A stretch of 64,000 bases of DNA, from contig NZ_CP042429.1 in NCBI RefSeq assembly GCF_007970465.1, forward strand, positions 434,001-498,000. Direction: 5' to 3'. Positions 49,182 to 58,863 of the stretch are shown one piece after another (position 1 is the first letter of the stretch; each line of letters begins with the position of its first letter). The position numbers were made by a program, and so were the translations under genes. The notes beneath the pieces were generated by a model, which worked only from the letters and a program-made list of their open reading frames with translations, did not search any database and was not told the DNA's origin. Origin of the DNA: Corynebacterium nuruki S6-4 (GTDB taxonomy: Bacteria; Actinomycetota; Actinomycetes; Mycobacteriales; Mycobacteriaceae).

Positions 49182-50117
49182 ATGGGGGACATGACCGGAA
49201 CACCTGACCAGCTGCTGCTGACGCCGCAGAACACCGCTGACCTGACCGCCCCCACCGCCGCCGTCCTCGGCGACCGCAGCCCGGAGGACCTGCGGGCGCT
49301 CGCCGTGCGGGTGGCCTCCGAGGCTGCCGCCCACGTCCGCCGGTCCCGTGCCGGGCTCCACGGCCGGGTGGCGGTCGCCGACACGAAGAGTTCGGAGGTT
49401 GATCCGGTGACCGCGGTCGACCGTTCCAGTGAGGCGGTGATCCGGCGGCGACTCGCGGAACTCGCCGCCGGCGACGCGGTGCTGGGGGAGGAGGACGGTG
49501 GTGCGCTGGCCCCGGACCGGGTCACCTGGGTGGCAGACCCGATCGACGGGACGGTGAACTTCGTCTACGGCATCCCGTCGAGTGCGGTGAGCATCGCGGC
49601 GGTGGTCGACGGTGTGCCGGTGGCGGCGGCGGTCGCCGACATCGTGCGGCAGCGGGTGTTCTCGGCGTGCACGGGCGGCCGGGCGATGGTCTCGGGGGAG
49701 ACCGAGCCCGACGGCCGGCTCACCGGTGGCCGGGTGCTGCAGGTCGGCACGGAGACGCCCACGGAGCTGTCGACCGCACTGGTGGGCACCGGATTCTCCT
49801 ACGGGGCCGACCGGCGCCGGCAGCAGGCGGAGCTGCTGGTGACGGTCCTGCCGCGGGTCCGGGACATCCGTCGCATCGGGTCGGCGGCCCTGGACCTGTG
49901 CGCGGTCGCCGCCGGGTCGCTGGACGCATACTACGAGCACGGACTCGGCCCCTGGGACCATGCCGCCGGTGCCCTCGTCGCCGCCCGCGCGGGTGCGGTC
50001 GTGCGCCAGGCGAGCCTGTCCGCCGGGTCCGACCGGGGACTCTGCACCCTCGCGGCCGTCCCGTCGGTCGCCGACGAGCTGGCCGACCTCGTCGCCGCGG
50101 TGAGTTTCCCCGCCTGA
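49182..50117 (+). CDS. suhB: Inositol-monophosphatase family protein
   Basis: Mg-dependent phosphatase of 311 residues, probably for inositol-1-phosphate used in phosphatidylinositol, mycothiol and lipomannan. Metal sites GEEDGG, DPIDGTVN and GPWDHAAGA are all present. Only 29 bp separate its ATG from the divergent ppgK ATG. The second ATG at 49191 is an alternative start; no clear -10 separates them. Confidence 0.88.
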   Translation: MGDMTGTPDQLLLTPQNTADLTAPTAAVLGDRSPEDLRALAVRVASEAAAHVRRSRAGLHGRVAVADTKSSEVDPVTAVDRSSEAVIRRRLAELAAGDAVLGEEDGGALAPDRVTWVADPIDGTVNFVYGIPSSAVSIAAVVDGVPVAAAVADIVRQRVFSACTGGRAMVSGETEPDGRLTGGRVLQVGTETPTELSTALVGTGFSYGADRRRQQAELLVTVLPRVRDIRRIGSAALDLCAVAAGSLDAYYEHGLGPWDHAAGALVAARAGAVVRQASLSAGSDRGLCTLAAVPSVADELADLVAAVSFPA

Positions 50118-50194
50118 ACCTGCGGCGGTCCGGCCGCCGGGTGTCCCCGGGGGAACGGCTTTCCTGCAGGTCGCGGGCGTGTCCGCCGGGCAAC

Positions 50195-50223
50195 GTGACA
50201 ACAACGCCCCGCTCGTTTACCAT
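50195..50223 (+). promoter_or_regulatory. Promoter of the DUF4193 gene
   Basis: -35 GTGACA (50195-50200), 17 bp spacer, -10 TACCAT (50218-50223). This is one of the few near-consensus -35/-10 pairs here. The leader is about 93 nt and ends in GAGGAGG. Confidence 0.7.
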
Positions 50224-50322
50224 GCGCGGGACAACCCTGGGAATGCGGGTCGGTGAAGCTACGTTGACCTGTCCGCGTAAGCCTGGAACAACTGCAGGAC
50301 CGACGACCGAGGAGGCACCACC

Positions 50323-50622
50323 ATGGCCACCGATTACGACGCACCGCGTCAGAGTGCGGAAGACGAGATCGAGACCGATTCACTGGAAGGACTGAAGTCC
50401 GCCGAGAAGGCGGAACCGGCGGTCGACGACACCGATGACGGTGAGGTCGTCGAGCCCCTGGACATCCCGCTGGCCGACCTGTCGGGTGAGGAACTGAGCG
50501 GAACGGTCATTCCCCGCCAGCTCGACGAGTTCACCTGTTCCGTGTGCTTCCTCGTGCAGCACCGCAACCGGATCGCCGAAGAGGACGGCGAGGGCGGCTA
50601 CATCTGCGTGGACTGCGCCTGA
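50323..50622 (+). CDS. DUF4193 family small zinc-ribbon-like protein
   Basis: 99 residues. An acidic N terminus precedes the DUF4193 motif: FTCSVCFLVQHRNRIA and ICVDC near the C terminus, four Cys in two CxxC pairs that would bind zinc. Conserved and usually essential-looking across actinobacteria (Rv2699c); function unknown. Strong promoter and ribosome site suggest high expression. Followed by a hairpin at 50631-50667. Confidence 0.85.
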   Translation: MATDYDAPRQSAEDEIETDSLEGLKSAEKAEPAVDDTDDGEVVEPLDIPLADLSGEELSGTVIPRQLDEFTCSVCFLVQHRNRIAEEDGEGGYICVDCA

Positions 50623-50630
50623 TACTCCGC

Positions 50631-50667
50631 CGGACGCCCTGTCCGGTGCTGTCCGGCAGGGCGTCCG
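50631..50667 (+). terminator. Hairpin after the DUF4193 gene
   Basis: CGGACGCCCTG and CAGGGCGTCCG pair over 11 bp around a 15 nt loop, 9 bp after the stop. Confidence 0.65.
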
Positions 50668-50723
50668 GACCGGGGAGGGGGTACCGGACGCCGCGGGGGA
50701 GTCCGGGGACGTGGGGGACGGAC

Positions 50724-51218
50724 TCAGGCGACCGGGGCGCCGAAGGCGGCGAGCAGGTCCTCGGGATGGTTCGTCGAGATGAGCCAGTAGGGGGTCGGGT
50801 CGTCGGCGTCGTCGAGGACCAGCATCGCCATCGACGGGATCCACGGCCGGTGGACCACATAGGCCGCCGGGTCGAGCTGGCGGCCCATCGCCGCACTGCG
50901 GGCCGTCGGCGGCACCGGCAGCGTCCGGCTGACGGCGGACCGGGGCAGTGAGGCTTCGCCGACGTGCAGCCAGGTCTCCCCGCTGCCGTCGCGTTCGACG
51001 ATCACCTGGTTGCGGGACATGTAGATCAGCGCCCAGGCCACGGCGGCGAGGGCGACGACGCCGAAGATGACCCCCCAGTACCAGGACCGGCTCATCTGAC
51101 CCTGCCAACCGATGAGGGCGGCGACGCCCACCCCGATGACCCAGTACGACAGCGGTACCCGCTGGTGTTCCCGGTAGAGCACTCCCGGGTCGCCCTGCGG
51201 GGTCGTGTCCTCGGTCAC
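50724..51218 (-). CDS. DUF3093 family membrane protein
   Basis: 164 residues with two membrane segments at about 27-45 and 51-68, then a C-terminal domain (LHVGEASLPRSAVSRTL and RPWIPSMAMLVLDDADD, YWLISTNHPEDLL) typical of DUF3093. GTG at 51218 with AGGAG 5 nt upstream; the open frame continues far upstream but without a ribosome site. A TACACT -10-like box is at 51257-51262. Divergent from dut. Function unknown. Confidence 0.85.
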   Translation of the reverse strand: MTEDTTPQGDPGVLYREHQRVPLSYWVIGVGVAALIGWQGQMSRSWYWGVIFGVVALAAVAWALIYMSRNQVIVERDGSGETWLHVGEASLPRSAVSRTLPVPPTARSAAMGRQLDPAAYVVHRPWIPSMAMLVLDDADDPTPYWLISTNHPEDLLAAFGAPVA

Positions 51219-51300
51219 GTCATCTCCTGTCGGATCACCGTCGTTCACAGTTGCACAGTGTACCGCGACGGGCCGTGGGGACCCTAAGCAGGTGAGACGG

Positions 51301-51306
51301 TAGAGT
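51301..51306 (+). promoter_or_regulatory. -10 box of dut (leaderless)
   Basis: TAGAGT lies 8 nt before the dut ATG at 51315. Confidence 0.55.
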
Positions 51307-51314
51307 GTCCGACC

Positions 51315-51776
51315 ATGACTGGTAGCAGCGCAGAACCTCCCCTGCGGATCCGGCGGCTCGACCCTGACCTGCCGCTCCCACGGCGGGCCCACCCCACCGA
51401 TGCGGGCATTGACCTGTACAGCGCCGAAGATCTCACACTCGCCCCCGGCGAGCGGGCCCTCATCGGCACCGGCATCGCCATGGCGCTCCCGGTCGGGACG
51501 GTCGGCCTGGTCCACCCCCGGAGCGGGCTGGCCGCCCGGCACGGTCTCTCCATCGTCAACACCCCGGGCACCATCGATGCGGACTACCGTGGCGAGGTGA
51601 AGGTGTGCCTGGTGAACACGGACCGGGACACTCCGGTCACGGTGAGCCGGGGCGACCGTATCGCCCAGCTGCTCGTCCAGGCGGTGAGCCTGTGCGACGT
51701 CGTCGAGGTCGACGACCCGGCGGAGCTCGGCGAGACCGTCCGCGGCACCGGCGGATACGGATCGACCGGCGTCTGA
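51315..51776 (+). CDS. dut: dUTPase (deoxyuridine 5'-triphosphate nucleotidohydrolase)
   Basis: Hydrolyses dUTP to dUMP, keeping uracil out of DNA; 153 residues, a normal trimeric dUTPase length. The five motifs are seen: [36 protein letters not shown] and the C-terminal GTGGYGSTG arm. Leaderless start. The genes that follow on the same strand run DUF3710, DUF3159, RNA methyltransferase. Confidence 0.96.
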   Translation: MTGSSAEPPLRIRRLDPDLPLPRRAHPTDAGIDLYSAEDLTLAPGERALIGTGIAMALPVGTVGLVHPRSGLAARHGLSIVNTPGTIDADYRGEVKVCLVNTDRDTPVTVSRGDRIAQLLVQAVSLCDVVEVDDPAELGETVRGTGGYGSTGV

Positions 51777-51823
51777 CCGGCGCCCCGACAGGACAATCTC
51801 AACAGAGAAGGGAGCCACACGGT

Positions 51824-52813
51824 ATGTGGCCTTTCGGCAGTAAATCCTCCGGCACTGACCGGGACGACGACCGCGACGCGCAGCGGGGCAGTACGGCTGC
51901 GACGTCTGCGGACTCTGCGGACTCTGCGACCGCTGCAACCTCTGCGGCGTCCGGTGCCCCGGCATCCGGGCCGGACGCGGCGACGGCTCCGGCCGGGACA
52001 TCCGACACGGCAGGCTCTGCAGGCTCTGCAGGCTCTGCAGGCTCTGCGGGTACGGCAGATGCGGCCGGGGCGTCCTATGACCCGGTCAACGGAAGCTACG
52101 GTCCGTTCGACGGTGACCGGGTGGACTACCGGGAGTTCGACTTCTCCGACTTCGCCAAGGGGGGACTGGACCTGGGGTCGATGATGGTCCCGGTGCCGCA
52201 CCAGGGTGAGGTCCAGGTGGAGATGGGCCCGCAGGGACCCCAGATGATCCACATCGTCACCCCGGTCGGCAGGGTGACCCCTGTGGCGTTCGCCGCGCCC
52301 CGCAGCGGCGGGCTCTGGGAGGAATCCCTGGAGTCCCTGGAGGAGGGGATGGTCAACGACGGTCTGGCGACCTCGCGTGGCACGAACCTCTGGGGCGAGG
52401 AGATCATCGGGACCGCCGGCAACGGACGGATGCGGGTCATCGGGGTCGACGGTCCACGCTGGATGCTCCGGGTGACGCTCGCCGGACCGGCCGAGACCGC
52501 CGACGAGTTGGCGTCACTGGCCTATGACCTGATCTCGCGCACGTTCGTCAACCGCGGGGACGCCCCGGTCCCGGCGGGTTCGCCGCTGCCGGTGACGATT
52601 CCCGCGGCAATGGCGGAGGAACTCAAGCGCGCCGTCGAACAGCAGAACCAGCAGGCCCAGCAGGCACAGGCCCAGCAGAACCAGGCACAGCAGAACCAGG
52701 CACAGCAGCCGGCGGCACCCGCCGGACCTGTCGACCACGACGCGGACGGCCCGGCACGCCCCGCCCGCCGGAACTCCGGGACGGCCGACGGCCGGATGGG
52801 GGACGCCGGGTGA
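51824..52813 (+). CDS. DUF3710 family protein with low-complexity ends
   Basis: 329 residues. The DUF3710 core is at about 90-260 (GPFDGDRVDYREFDFSDFAKGGLDLGS starts it; WEESLESLEEGM and LRVTLAGPA follow). Before it is a Ser/Ala/Gly tract from 9 bp tandem repeats around 52010-52045, and after it a Gln-rich tract (QQAQAQQNQAQQNQ). ATG with AAGGGAG upstream. Its stop overlaps the DUF3159 start as GTGA. Function unknown. Confidence 0.85.
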   Translation: MWPFGSKSSGTDRDDDRDAQRGSTAATSADSADSATAATSAASGAPASGPDAATAPAGTSDTAGSAGSAGSAGSAGTADAAGASYDPVNGSYGPFDGDRVDYREFDFSDFAKGGLDLGSMMVPVPHQGEVQVEMGPQGPQMIHIVTPVGRVTPVAFAAPRSGGLWEESLESLEEGMVNDGLATSRGTNLWGEEIIGTAGNGRMRVIGVDGPRWMLRVTLAGPAETADELASLAYDLISRTFVNRGDAPVPAGSPLPVTIPAAMAEELKRAVEQQNQQAQQAQAQQNQAQQNQAQQPAAPAGPVDHDADGPARPARRNSGTADGRMGDAG

Positions 52814-53559
52814 GTCGACACGCCGTCGGCGACACGAACCCCGGCCCCGATTCCGACGCCGGCACCGCCGACCGCTCCGCCGGGGAGCCGACCCTCCTCG
52901 ACCAGCTCGGCGGCCTGTCGGGCCTGCTGTCCACGGTCATCCCGGTGCTCGTGCTGGTCCCGGTCAACGCGAAGTGGGGCCTCGGGCCCGCACTGTGGTC
53001 GGCGGTCGGCGTGTCCGTGGTCATCTTCATCTGGCGGCTGGCCCGCCGGGAGACGGTCATGCCGGCGGTCTCGGGACTGCTGGGCGTCGGACTGTGCGCC
53101 CTCATCGCCTGGTTCACCGGCGACGCGAAGGGCTACTTCGCCTACGGGATCTGGTACTCGCTGGTCGCGGGCATCGTCTTCGTCCTGTCGGTCGTGGTCC
53201 GGTGGCCGCTGGTCGGTCTCATCTGGAAAGGCGTCAACGGTGATCCGCGACGCTGGCGGACGAGCCGCACCTCGGTCCGGGTCTATTCGCTGGCGACGCT
53301 GGCGTGGGCGGTCGTGTTCTTCGCCCGGTTCATCGTCCAGCAGTGGCTCTACGGTCAGGACGACGCGGTCGGCGCACTCGGCGTCGCCCGGATCGCCATG
53401 GGGCTGCCGCTGACCGCGGTGGTCGTGGCCGCGACGGTCTGGGCGGTCAGGGTCGCCGACCGCGCCGAGGGAATCGGCCGGCACGGCGACCCGGACAGTA
53501 ACCACAGCCCCGGCAGCACGACCGACAACACACATCACAATCAAGGAGAGCAAGAGTGA
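52810..53559 (+). CDS. DUF3159 family membrane protein
   Basis: 249 residues and about six membrane segments from residue 40 onward. DUF3159 features include LLDQLGGLSGLLSTVIPVL, IWRLARRE and the RVYSLATLAWAVVFFARF segment. GTG start by 4 nt overlap with the DUF3710 gene and a 4 nt overlap with the methyltransferase gene after it. The triple coupling suggests shared dosage; no function is known. Confidence 0.85.
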   Translation: MSRHAVGDTNPGPDSDAGTADRSAGEPTLLDQLGGLSGLLSTVIPVLVLVPVNAKWGLGPALWSAVGVSVVIFIWRLARRETVMPAVSGLLGVGLCALIAWFTGDAKGYFAYGIWYSLVAGIVFVLSVVVRWPLVGLIWKGVNGDPRRWRTSRTSVRVYSLATLAWAVVFFARFIVQQWLYGQDDAVGALGVARIAMGLPLTAVVVAATVWAVRVADRAEGIGRHGDPDSNHSPGSTTDNTHHNQGEQE

Positions 53560-54869
53560 GCGAGACCCCGGTCCTACTCGACATGGCGGGCCCGGCCCAC
53601 GGCGGCCAGACCGTCGCGCGGCTCGACGGGCAGGTCGTCTTCGTCCGTGGCGCCCTGCCCGGGGAGAGCGGCGTCCCCGTCGTCCTCGACCCGCCGACGA
53701 AGAAATCCTTCCGGACCGGGCAGGTCGCCGATGTCGCCGCGATCGCCGCGCCGTCGCCCCACCGGGTCGCCCCGCAGGATCCCGCGACCGTCGCCGGTGC
53801 GGGCTGCTCCGATCTCGACATCGTCGACGCCGCCGGGTCACTCGAGCTCAAACGGCAGGTGGTCCTCGACCAGTTCGCCCGGATCGGGCACCTGGACTTC
53901 GCCGGTGAGCTGGCGGATGTCCCGGTCGAGGCGGTCTCCCCGGAACCCTTCACCGGGTACCGGACGCGGGTGCGGCTCGGTGTCGACGGGCAGGGGCGGG
54001 CCGGGCTCCGCCGTGCGGCCAGTCACGACATCGTCGCCCTGACGGACATCCCCGGTGGCGCGAGCGCGCAATGGTCCCCGGCGTTGGCCGACGGGCTGGC
54101 CGGGGAGCTGGCCGCGGTGGAGCTCACCCCGGGCGCGGAGGTGTGCGTCGCCGTCGGCGACGACGGCGTCCGCTCGGCCGTGGAGCTCACCACGACCGGT
54201 CGTGGCCGCCGCCGGGCGTCCGGACGCCGCGTGCTCACCGGCACCGGCACCGTCACCCACACGGTCAACGGCTTGTCCTGGACGGTGCCGGTGGAGGCCT
54301 TCTGGCAGGCGCACCAGGGTGTGCCGGCGCTGTACTCCGGCTGGATCGCGGACGCCCTCGCCGACGACCCGACCGCACCCGGCCACGTGCCCGGGGAGCG
54401 GGGCGCCTGCGCCTGGGACCTCTACGGTGGTGCCGGCGTGTTCGCCGCCGCCCTGACGGACGCCGTCCCGGGACTGGCCGTCGACAGTGTCGACGTGGAG
54501 TCCGAGGCCGTCGCCGCGGGCCGCGCGGCACTCGACGGCCGGGACATCCGGTTCGTGGCCGGTGACGTGGCGAAGAAGACCGATGCCCTGCGCAGCCGGG
54601 GCGGTCTGGAAGCGGTCGTCCTCGACCCGCCGCGCACCGGTGCGGACAAGAGCGTGCTCGCCGCGGTGGTCAAGGCCCGGCCGCGGCACATCCTGCACAT
54701 CGGCTGTGATCCGGCCACCGCGGCGCGGGACGCCGCCCGCCTGGTCGCCGGTGGGTACCGGCCGGCGGGGATGACCGTCGTCGACGCCTTCGGCCTCACC
54801 CACCATGTCGAGGTGCTGCTGCACCTCGTGGCCGTGACCGGGGACGGGGACGGCACCGTCCGGAACTGA
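53556..54869 (+). CDS. TrmA/RlmD-family RNA (uracil-5-)-methyltransferase-like protein
   Basis: 437 residues. N-terminal TRAM domain (AHGGQTVARLDGQVVFVRGALPGE), then a methyltransferase domain with WDLYGGAGVF, LDPPRTGAD and the catalytic-Cys segment HIGCDPATAARDAARL (usual SCNPATLARD). The four-cysteine iron-sulfur motif of RlmD is not evident. GTG start by overlap. The RNA target, tRNA or 23S rRNA, cannot be told from sequence. Confidence 0.87.
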   Translation: MSETPVLLDMAGPAHGGQTVARLDGQVVFVRGALPGESGVPVVLDPPTKKSFRTGQVADVAAIAAPSPHRVAPQDPATVAGAGCSDLDIVDAAGSLELKRQVVLDQFARIGHLDFAGELADVPVEAVSPEPFTGYRTRVRLGVDGQGRAGLRRAASHDIVALTDIPGGASAQWSPALADGLAGELAAVELTPGAEVCVAVGDDGVRSAVELTTTGRGRRRASGRRVLTGTGTVTHTVNGLSWTVPVEAFWQAHQGVPALYSGWIADALADDPTAPGHVPGERGACAWDLYGGAGVFAAALTDAVPGLAVDSVDVESEAVAAGRAALDGRDIRFVAGDVAKKTDALRSRGGLEAVVLDPPRTGADKSVLAAVVKARPRHILHIGCDPATAARDAARLVAGGYRPAGMTVVDAFGLTHHVEVLLHLVAVTGDGDGTVRN

Positions 54870-54933
54870 CGGTGACGACGGCGGTGACGACGATGACGGC
54901 GATGCAGTGAACCGGCTGCACCGTCCCGGCCGG

Positions 54934-54939
54934 TAGCAT
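54934..54939 (+). promoter_or_regulatory. -10 box of dxs (leaderless)
   Basis: TAGCAT lies 6 nt before the dxs ATG at 54946. Confidence 0.45.
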
Positions 54940-54945
54940 GGGCGC

Positions 54946-56841
54946 ATGTCGATTCTCGAGACGGTGTCTTCCCCGGCGGACCTGAAGAACCTGGATCCGG
55001 TGGACCTGGACCGGCTCGCCGGGGAGATCCGGGGCTTCCTCATCGAGAAGGTCTCGGCCACCGGCGGGCACCTCGGCCCGAACCTCGGTGTCGTCGAATT
55101 GACGATCGCCCTGCACCGGGTGTTCACCTCTCCGACGGACCCGGTCATCTTCGACACCGGGCACCAGTCCTACGTCCACAAGATCCTCACCGGACGCCGC
55201 GACATGTTCGACACCCTGCGACAGTACGACGGACTGTCCGGGTACCCCTCCCGGCAGGAGAGCCCCCATGACTGGGTGGAGTCCTCCCACGCCTCGGCGT
55301 CGCTGTCCTACGCCGACGGGCTGGCGAAGGCCTTCGAGGTCACCGGCCAGACCCGGCGGTGCGTCGTCGCCGTCATCGGTGACGGTGCCCTCACCGGGGG
55401 CATGGCCTGGGAGGCGCTCAACAACATCGCCGAGGCCGACCACCGGCGGGTGGTCATCGTCGTCAACGACAACGGCCGCTCCTATTCCCCGACGATCGGG
55501 GGACTGGCGCAGAACCTCGCGGCGCTGCGGCTGCAGCCCGCCTACGACCGGATGATGGAACAGGGCAAGAACTCCCTCGGCCGGATGGGCACGCTGGGCG
55601 ACCGCGCCTTCCAGCTGCTGCACGGCTTCAAGGAGGGGGTGAAGCATGCGGTCGTGCCCCCGGAACTGTTCAGCAACCTCGGGCTGAAGTACGTCGGCCC
55701 GGTGGACGGCCACGACATCGGGGCGGTGGAGAAGGCGCTGCGGTACGCCCGGAACTACGGTGGCCCGGTCATCGTCCACACGGTGACCGAGAAGGGCCAC
55801 GGTTTCGCCCCGGCGGTCAACGACACGGCCGACCAGATGCACTCGACCGGGGTGATCGACCCGGTCACCGGCGTGCCGGTCACCACCGGGGGACGCGGCT
55901 GGACCGACGTCTTCGCCGACGAGCTCATCCGGCTCGGCGACCAGCGTGACGATCTCGTCGCCCTCACTGCGGCGATGGCCGGGCCGACCGGCCTGGCTCG
56001 GTTCGCCGAGCGGTTCCCGGACCGTACCTTCGACGTCGGTATCGCCGAGCAGCACGCGATGACCTCTGCGGCCGGTCTCGCCCTCGGCGGCCTGCACCCG
56101 GTCGTGGCCCTGTACTCCACGTTCCTCAACCGGGCCTTCGACCAGCTGCTCATGGATGTCGGCCTGCTGCACCTGCCGGTCACCGTCGTCCTCGACCGGG
56201 CGGGGGTCACCGGCCCTGACGGGGCCAGCCACGACGGGATGTGGGATCTGTCGGTCACCGGCGTGGTGCCGGGGATCCGGGTCGCCGCGCCCCGCGACGG
56301 CGCGCGGTTGACGGAGGCCCTCGACCGCTGTGTGGCGGTCGCGGACGGTCCCACGGTCATCCGGTTCCCGAAGGGGAGTGTGCCGGACCCGGTGGCCGCG
56401 GTCCGCTCGGAATCCGACCACGATGTCCTCGTGGAACGGGCCGGCACCGCCGCCGACGCCCGCACCGTCCTCATCGTCAACTACGGTGCCTTGACGGCGC
56501 AGAGCGTCGCGGCGGCGGACGCGGTGACCGCGGCCGGCCACACCGTGACGGTCGTCGACCCGGTGTGGGTCACCCCGGTCGCCGCTTCTCTGGTCGACCT
56601 CGTGGCGGCGTCCGATCTGGTCATCACCGTCGAGGACGGTGGCGTGCACGGCGGTGCGGGCCAGCAGCTGCACCGCGCCGCGGTGGACCGTGAGGTCGAC
56701 ACACCGTTCCGCTACCTGGCCATTCCGCAGGAGTTCCTCGACCAAGGGTCGCGCGCGGAGGTCCTCGCCGACATCGGACTGGACACCGGCAGTGTCACCC
56801 GGCGCGTCGCCGACTGGCTGGGGACCGGCGCGGAAGCCTGA
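54946..56841 (+). CDS. dxs: 1-deoxy-D-xylulose-5-phosphate synthase
   Basis: First step of the MEP isoprenoid pathway, using thiamine diphosphate, pyruvate and glyceraldehyde 3-phosphate; 631 residues. [10 protein letters not shown], the TPP motif GDGALTGGM...NDNGRSYSP, and the transketolase-like [13 protein letters not shown] are present. This pathway feeds the decaprenyl carriers of the mycolyl-arabinogalactan wall. The last 47 bp overlap the RNase D gene on the other strand. Confidence 0.96.
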   Translation: MSILETVSSPADLKNLDPVDLDRLAGEIRGFLIEKVSATGGHLGPNLGVVELTIALHRVFTSPTDPVIFDTGHQSYVHKILTGRRDMFDTLRQYDGLSGYPSRQESPHDWVESSHASASLSYADGLAKAFEVTGQTRRCVVAVIGDGALTGGMAWEALNNIAEADHRRVVIVVNDNGRSYSPTIGGLAQNLAALRLQPAYDRMMEQGKNSLGRMGTLGDRAFQLLHGFKEGVKHAVVPPELFSNLGLKYVGPVDGHDIGAVEKALRYARNYGGPVIVHTVTEKGHGFAPAVNDTADQMHSTGVIDPVTGVPVTTGGRGWTDVFADELIRLGDQRDDLVALTAAMAGPTGLARFAERFPDRTFDVGIAEQHAMTSAAGLALGGLHPVVALYSTFLNRAFDQLLMDVGLLHLPVTVVLDRAGVTGPDGASHDGMWDLSVTGVVPGIRVAAPRDGARLTEALDRCVAVADGPTVIRFPKGSVPDPVAAVRSESDHDVLVERAGTAADARTVLIVNYGALTAQSVAAADAVTAAGHTVTVVDPVWVTPVAASLVDLVAASDLVITVEDGGVHGGAGQQLHRAAVDREVDTPFRYLAIPQEFLDQGSRAEVLADIGLDTGSVTRRVADWLGTGAEA

Positions 56842-58096
56842 GGTCAGCCGCCTCAGCGGCCAACGGGGGCAGCAGGGCGTCGGTGAGCAGATCCTCCTGC
56901 CAGCGACGGACGCCCTGCTGGTCGAGCAGACCACCGAGAAGCACCTCGAGATCGCCGACCGGGTCAGGCGAGTCCGGTCGCAGGGCCGTGTCCGGCGCGG
57001 TCAACCCGACGGCGGACTCCCACGCGACGGTCCGCACGGACCGGGCGACGAGCAGCTCGGGCGGCTGCAGCCCGAGGTCGTCGGCGAGAGTGTCGACGGC
57101 GTCCCGGTAGCCGTGCAGCAGCCGGTCGGCGAGTGGATAGTCCCGGGCCCAGGTGCGGTGGTCGGGGTGACCGTGGTGGACTGCGGGCCGCGGCGGCAGG
57201 GTGTCGGGGGCGGCGGTGAGCGCCTCGTCGACGGCCCGGGCCAGTGCCCGGCGCAGCCGCGCGGAACCCCGGAGACCGTCGGCGAGGATGTCGGCGGCCC
57301 GGGCGGGGGTGCGGGCGGCGTCCACGATGGTGGCGGAGCGCAGCACCTTCTCCGGGGGGATGTCGCGGTCCTGGGCGACCGCGGTGCGGACCTGGGAGAG
57401 CCGGCGGGCGACCTCGAGACCGCGCGGGTCCCGGACCGCGCCGAGCCCCCGCAGCCCGGTCCAGTCGGGTGCGGTGACCGGACGGGACCAGGTGGTGAGG
57501 ATGTGCTCGCACTCCTGCCGGTACCAGTCGGCCCGGCCGAGGTCGTCGAGGCGGGGGAGGGTGTCGGCGAGCAGCTCCGGGAGCAGCTCGACGTCGAGGG
57601 CGGCGTAGGTGAGCATGTCGGTGGGGATCGGCCGGGTCGACCAGTCCTCCCGCCCCTTGTCCTTGGCGACGGTCACACCGAGGAAGTGTTCGAGCATGCC
57701 CGCCAGGCCGATCTGCCCGAAGCCGAGGAGCCGACCGGCGATCTGCGTGTCGTGCAGCTGCGGTGCGGACCAGCCGAGGGTCGTCAGGGCAGGCAGGTCG
57801 GTGTGCGCCGCGTGGAGGACCCACGGGCTGGCGTCCATCACCGGAGCCAGCAGCCGGCCGGCCGCGGGGACGGCGGCCGGATCGATGAGATGGGTCCCGG
57901 CACCCGACCGGCGGAGCTGGACGAGCCAGGCCCGGTCGTCGAAACGGAACCCGGAGGCGCGTTCGGTGTCCACGGCGATCGGGCCGGTGCCCGCGGCGAG
58001 GGCGTCGGCGGCCCGCTCCACGGCGGCCCGGCTGTCCGCCAGCGGGGGCAGTCCGTCCCGCGGCCGGGTGACGATCGGCAGGTCGGTGCCGCTCAC
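56795..58096 (-). CDS. rnd: Ribonuclease D family 3'-5' exonuclease
   Basis: 433 residues. DEDD exonuclease domain: [23 protein letters not shown], and the [12 protein letters not shown] third motif, followed by an HRDC domain (about 220-300). Probably trims structured RNAs. GTG at 58096 overlaps the DUF3000 stop as GTGA, so the pair is coupled. The 3' end runs 47 bp into dxs on the opposite strand. Confidence 0.9.
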   Translation of the reverse strand: MSGTDLPIVTRPRDGLPPLADSRAAVERAADALAAGTGPIAVDTERASGFRFDDRAWLVQLRRSGAGTHLIDPAAVPAAGRLLAPVMDASPWVLHAAHTDLPALTTLGWSAPQLHDTQIAGRLLGFGQIGLAGMLEHFLGVTVAKDKGREDWSTRPIPTDMLTYAALDVELLPELLADTLPRLDDLGRADWYRQECEHILTTWSRPVTAPDWTGLRGLGAVRDPRGLEVARRLSQVRTAVAQDRDIPPEKVLRSATIVDAARTPARAADILADGLRGSARLRRALARAVDEALTAAPDTLPPRPAVHHGHPDHRTWARDYPLADRLLHGYRDAVDTLADDLGLQPPELLVARSVRTVAWESAVGLTAPDTALRPDSPDPVGDLEVLLGGLLDQQGVRRWQEDLLTDALLPPLAAEAADLRLPRRSPASRRRAG

Positions 58097-58761
58097 CGTC
58101 GGCTGCGGCGCCGGAACGAGGCCACCCCCTCCGGCGGCAGGCCGGCGGACTTCGCGAGAACGTGTGCGAAGGCCGTGACATGTCCGGACAGGTCGGTGCC
58201 GGTGGCGGTCCACGAGGCACGCAGCTCCAGCTGGAACGCCCGTGGTGGGCCGGCGATGTCGCCGTAGCGCACCGACGTCGTCGACGTGACGGTGCCGCCG
58301 AGGTCGGTGTACAGACCGGGGGAGCCGGTGAGTTCCTCGGTGAGCCAGTCCCAGGCCACCTCGGGCAGCAGGGGATCGCCTTCGGTGGTCGGGTCCTGGT
58401 CGGCCTGGATGTAGGCGACGAGCCGCATCACGCCGGGGCCTTCCTCGCCCCGGGGGTCGTGGAGGAGGATGAGCCGGCCGAAGGCGTCTCCCTCACCGTC
58501 GACCGGGACGGCGTCCGGGTCGGGCAGAACGGCTTCCCCACCGTTCTCCCCGGCCGCGGCGGCGCGGTCGACCTCGAAGCCGACCGCGTGGCTGTAGGGG
58601 GCGAGTTTCCGGGGCGGTCGGATGTCGGTGAGCACCACTCCCGCGCGCACCGGCGCGGCGTGCATCGACTCGACGGCCGCCCGGAAGGCGTCCGGTGCCG
58701 GTGCGGAGCCGCCGACAGCGTCCCCCGGTGAGGGTGCTGTGGGTTGTCTCTCTAGGTTCAC
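58093..58761 (-). CDS. DUF3000 family protein
   Basis: 222 residues, soluble. DUF3000 features: FRAAVESMHAAPVRAGVVLTDIRPP near the start, LAPYSHAVGFEV, GRLILLHDPRG and WDWLTEELTGSPG. GTG at 58761 lies 7 nt after TAGGTT. Coupled to the RNase D gene, as in mycobacteria (Rv2680-Rv2681), so the two may act together on RNA; this is an inference. Divergent from hemE. Confidence 0.85.
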   Translation of the reverse strand: MNLERQPTAPSPGDAVGGSAPAPDAFRAAVESMHAAPVRAGVVLTDIRPPRKLAPYSHAVGFEVDRAAAAGENGGEAVLPDPDAVPVDGEGDAFGRLILLHDPRGEEGPGVMRLVAYIQADQDPTTEGDPLLPEVAWDWLTEELTGSPGLYTDLGGTVTSTTSVRYGDIAGPPRAFQLELRASWTATGTDLSGHVTAFAHVLAKSAGLPPEGVASFRRRSRR

Positions 58762-58768
58762 ACCGGCC

Positions 58769-58774
58769 AACCTA
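58769..58774 (-). promoter_or_regulatory. -10 box of the DUF3000 gene (leaderless)
   Basis: TAGGTT on the minus strand, 7 nt before the GTG at 58761. Confidence 0.45.
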
Positions 58775-58850
58775 TCGAGCGGTGCGGACGTGAGGGGGTA
58801 GGCGCGCCGCAGGTACAGCCCCGGTATCTGATTTCGTCCGGCCGGCGGGG

Positions 58851-58856
58851 CATAAT
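58851..58856 (+). promoter_or_regulatory. -10 box of hemE (leaderless)
   Basis: CATAAT lies 7 nt before the hemE ATG at 58864. Confidence 0.6.
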
Positions 58857-58863
58857 CGGGACC

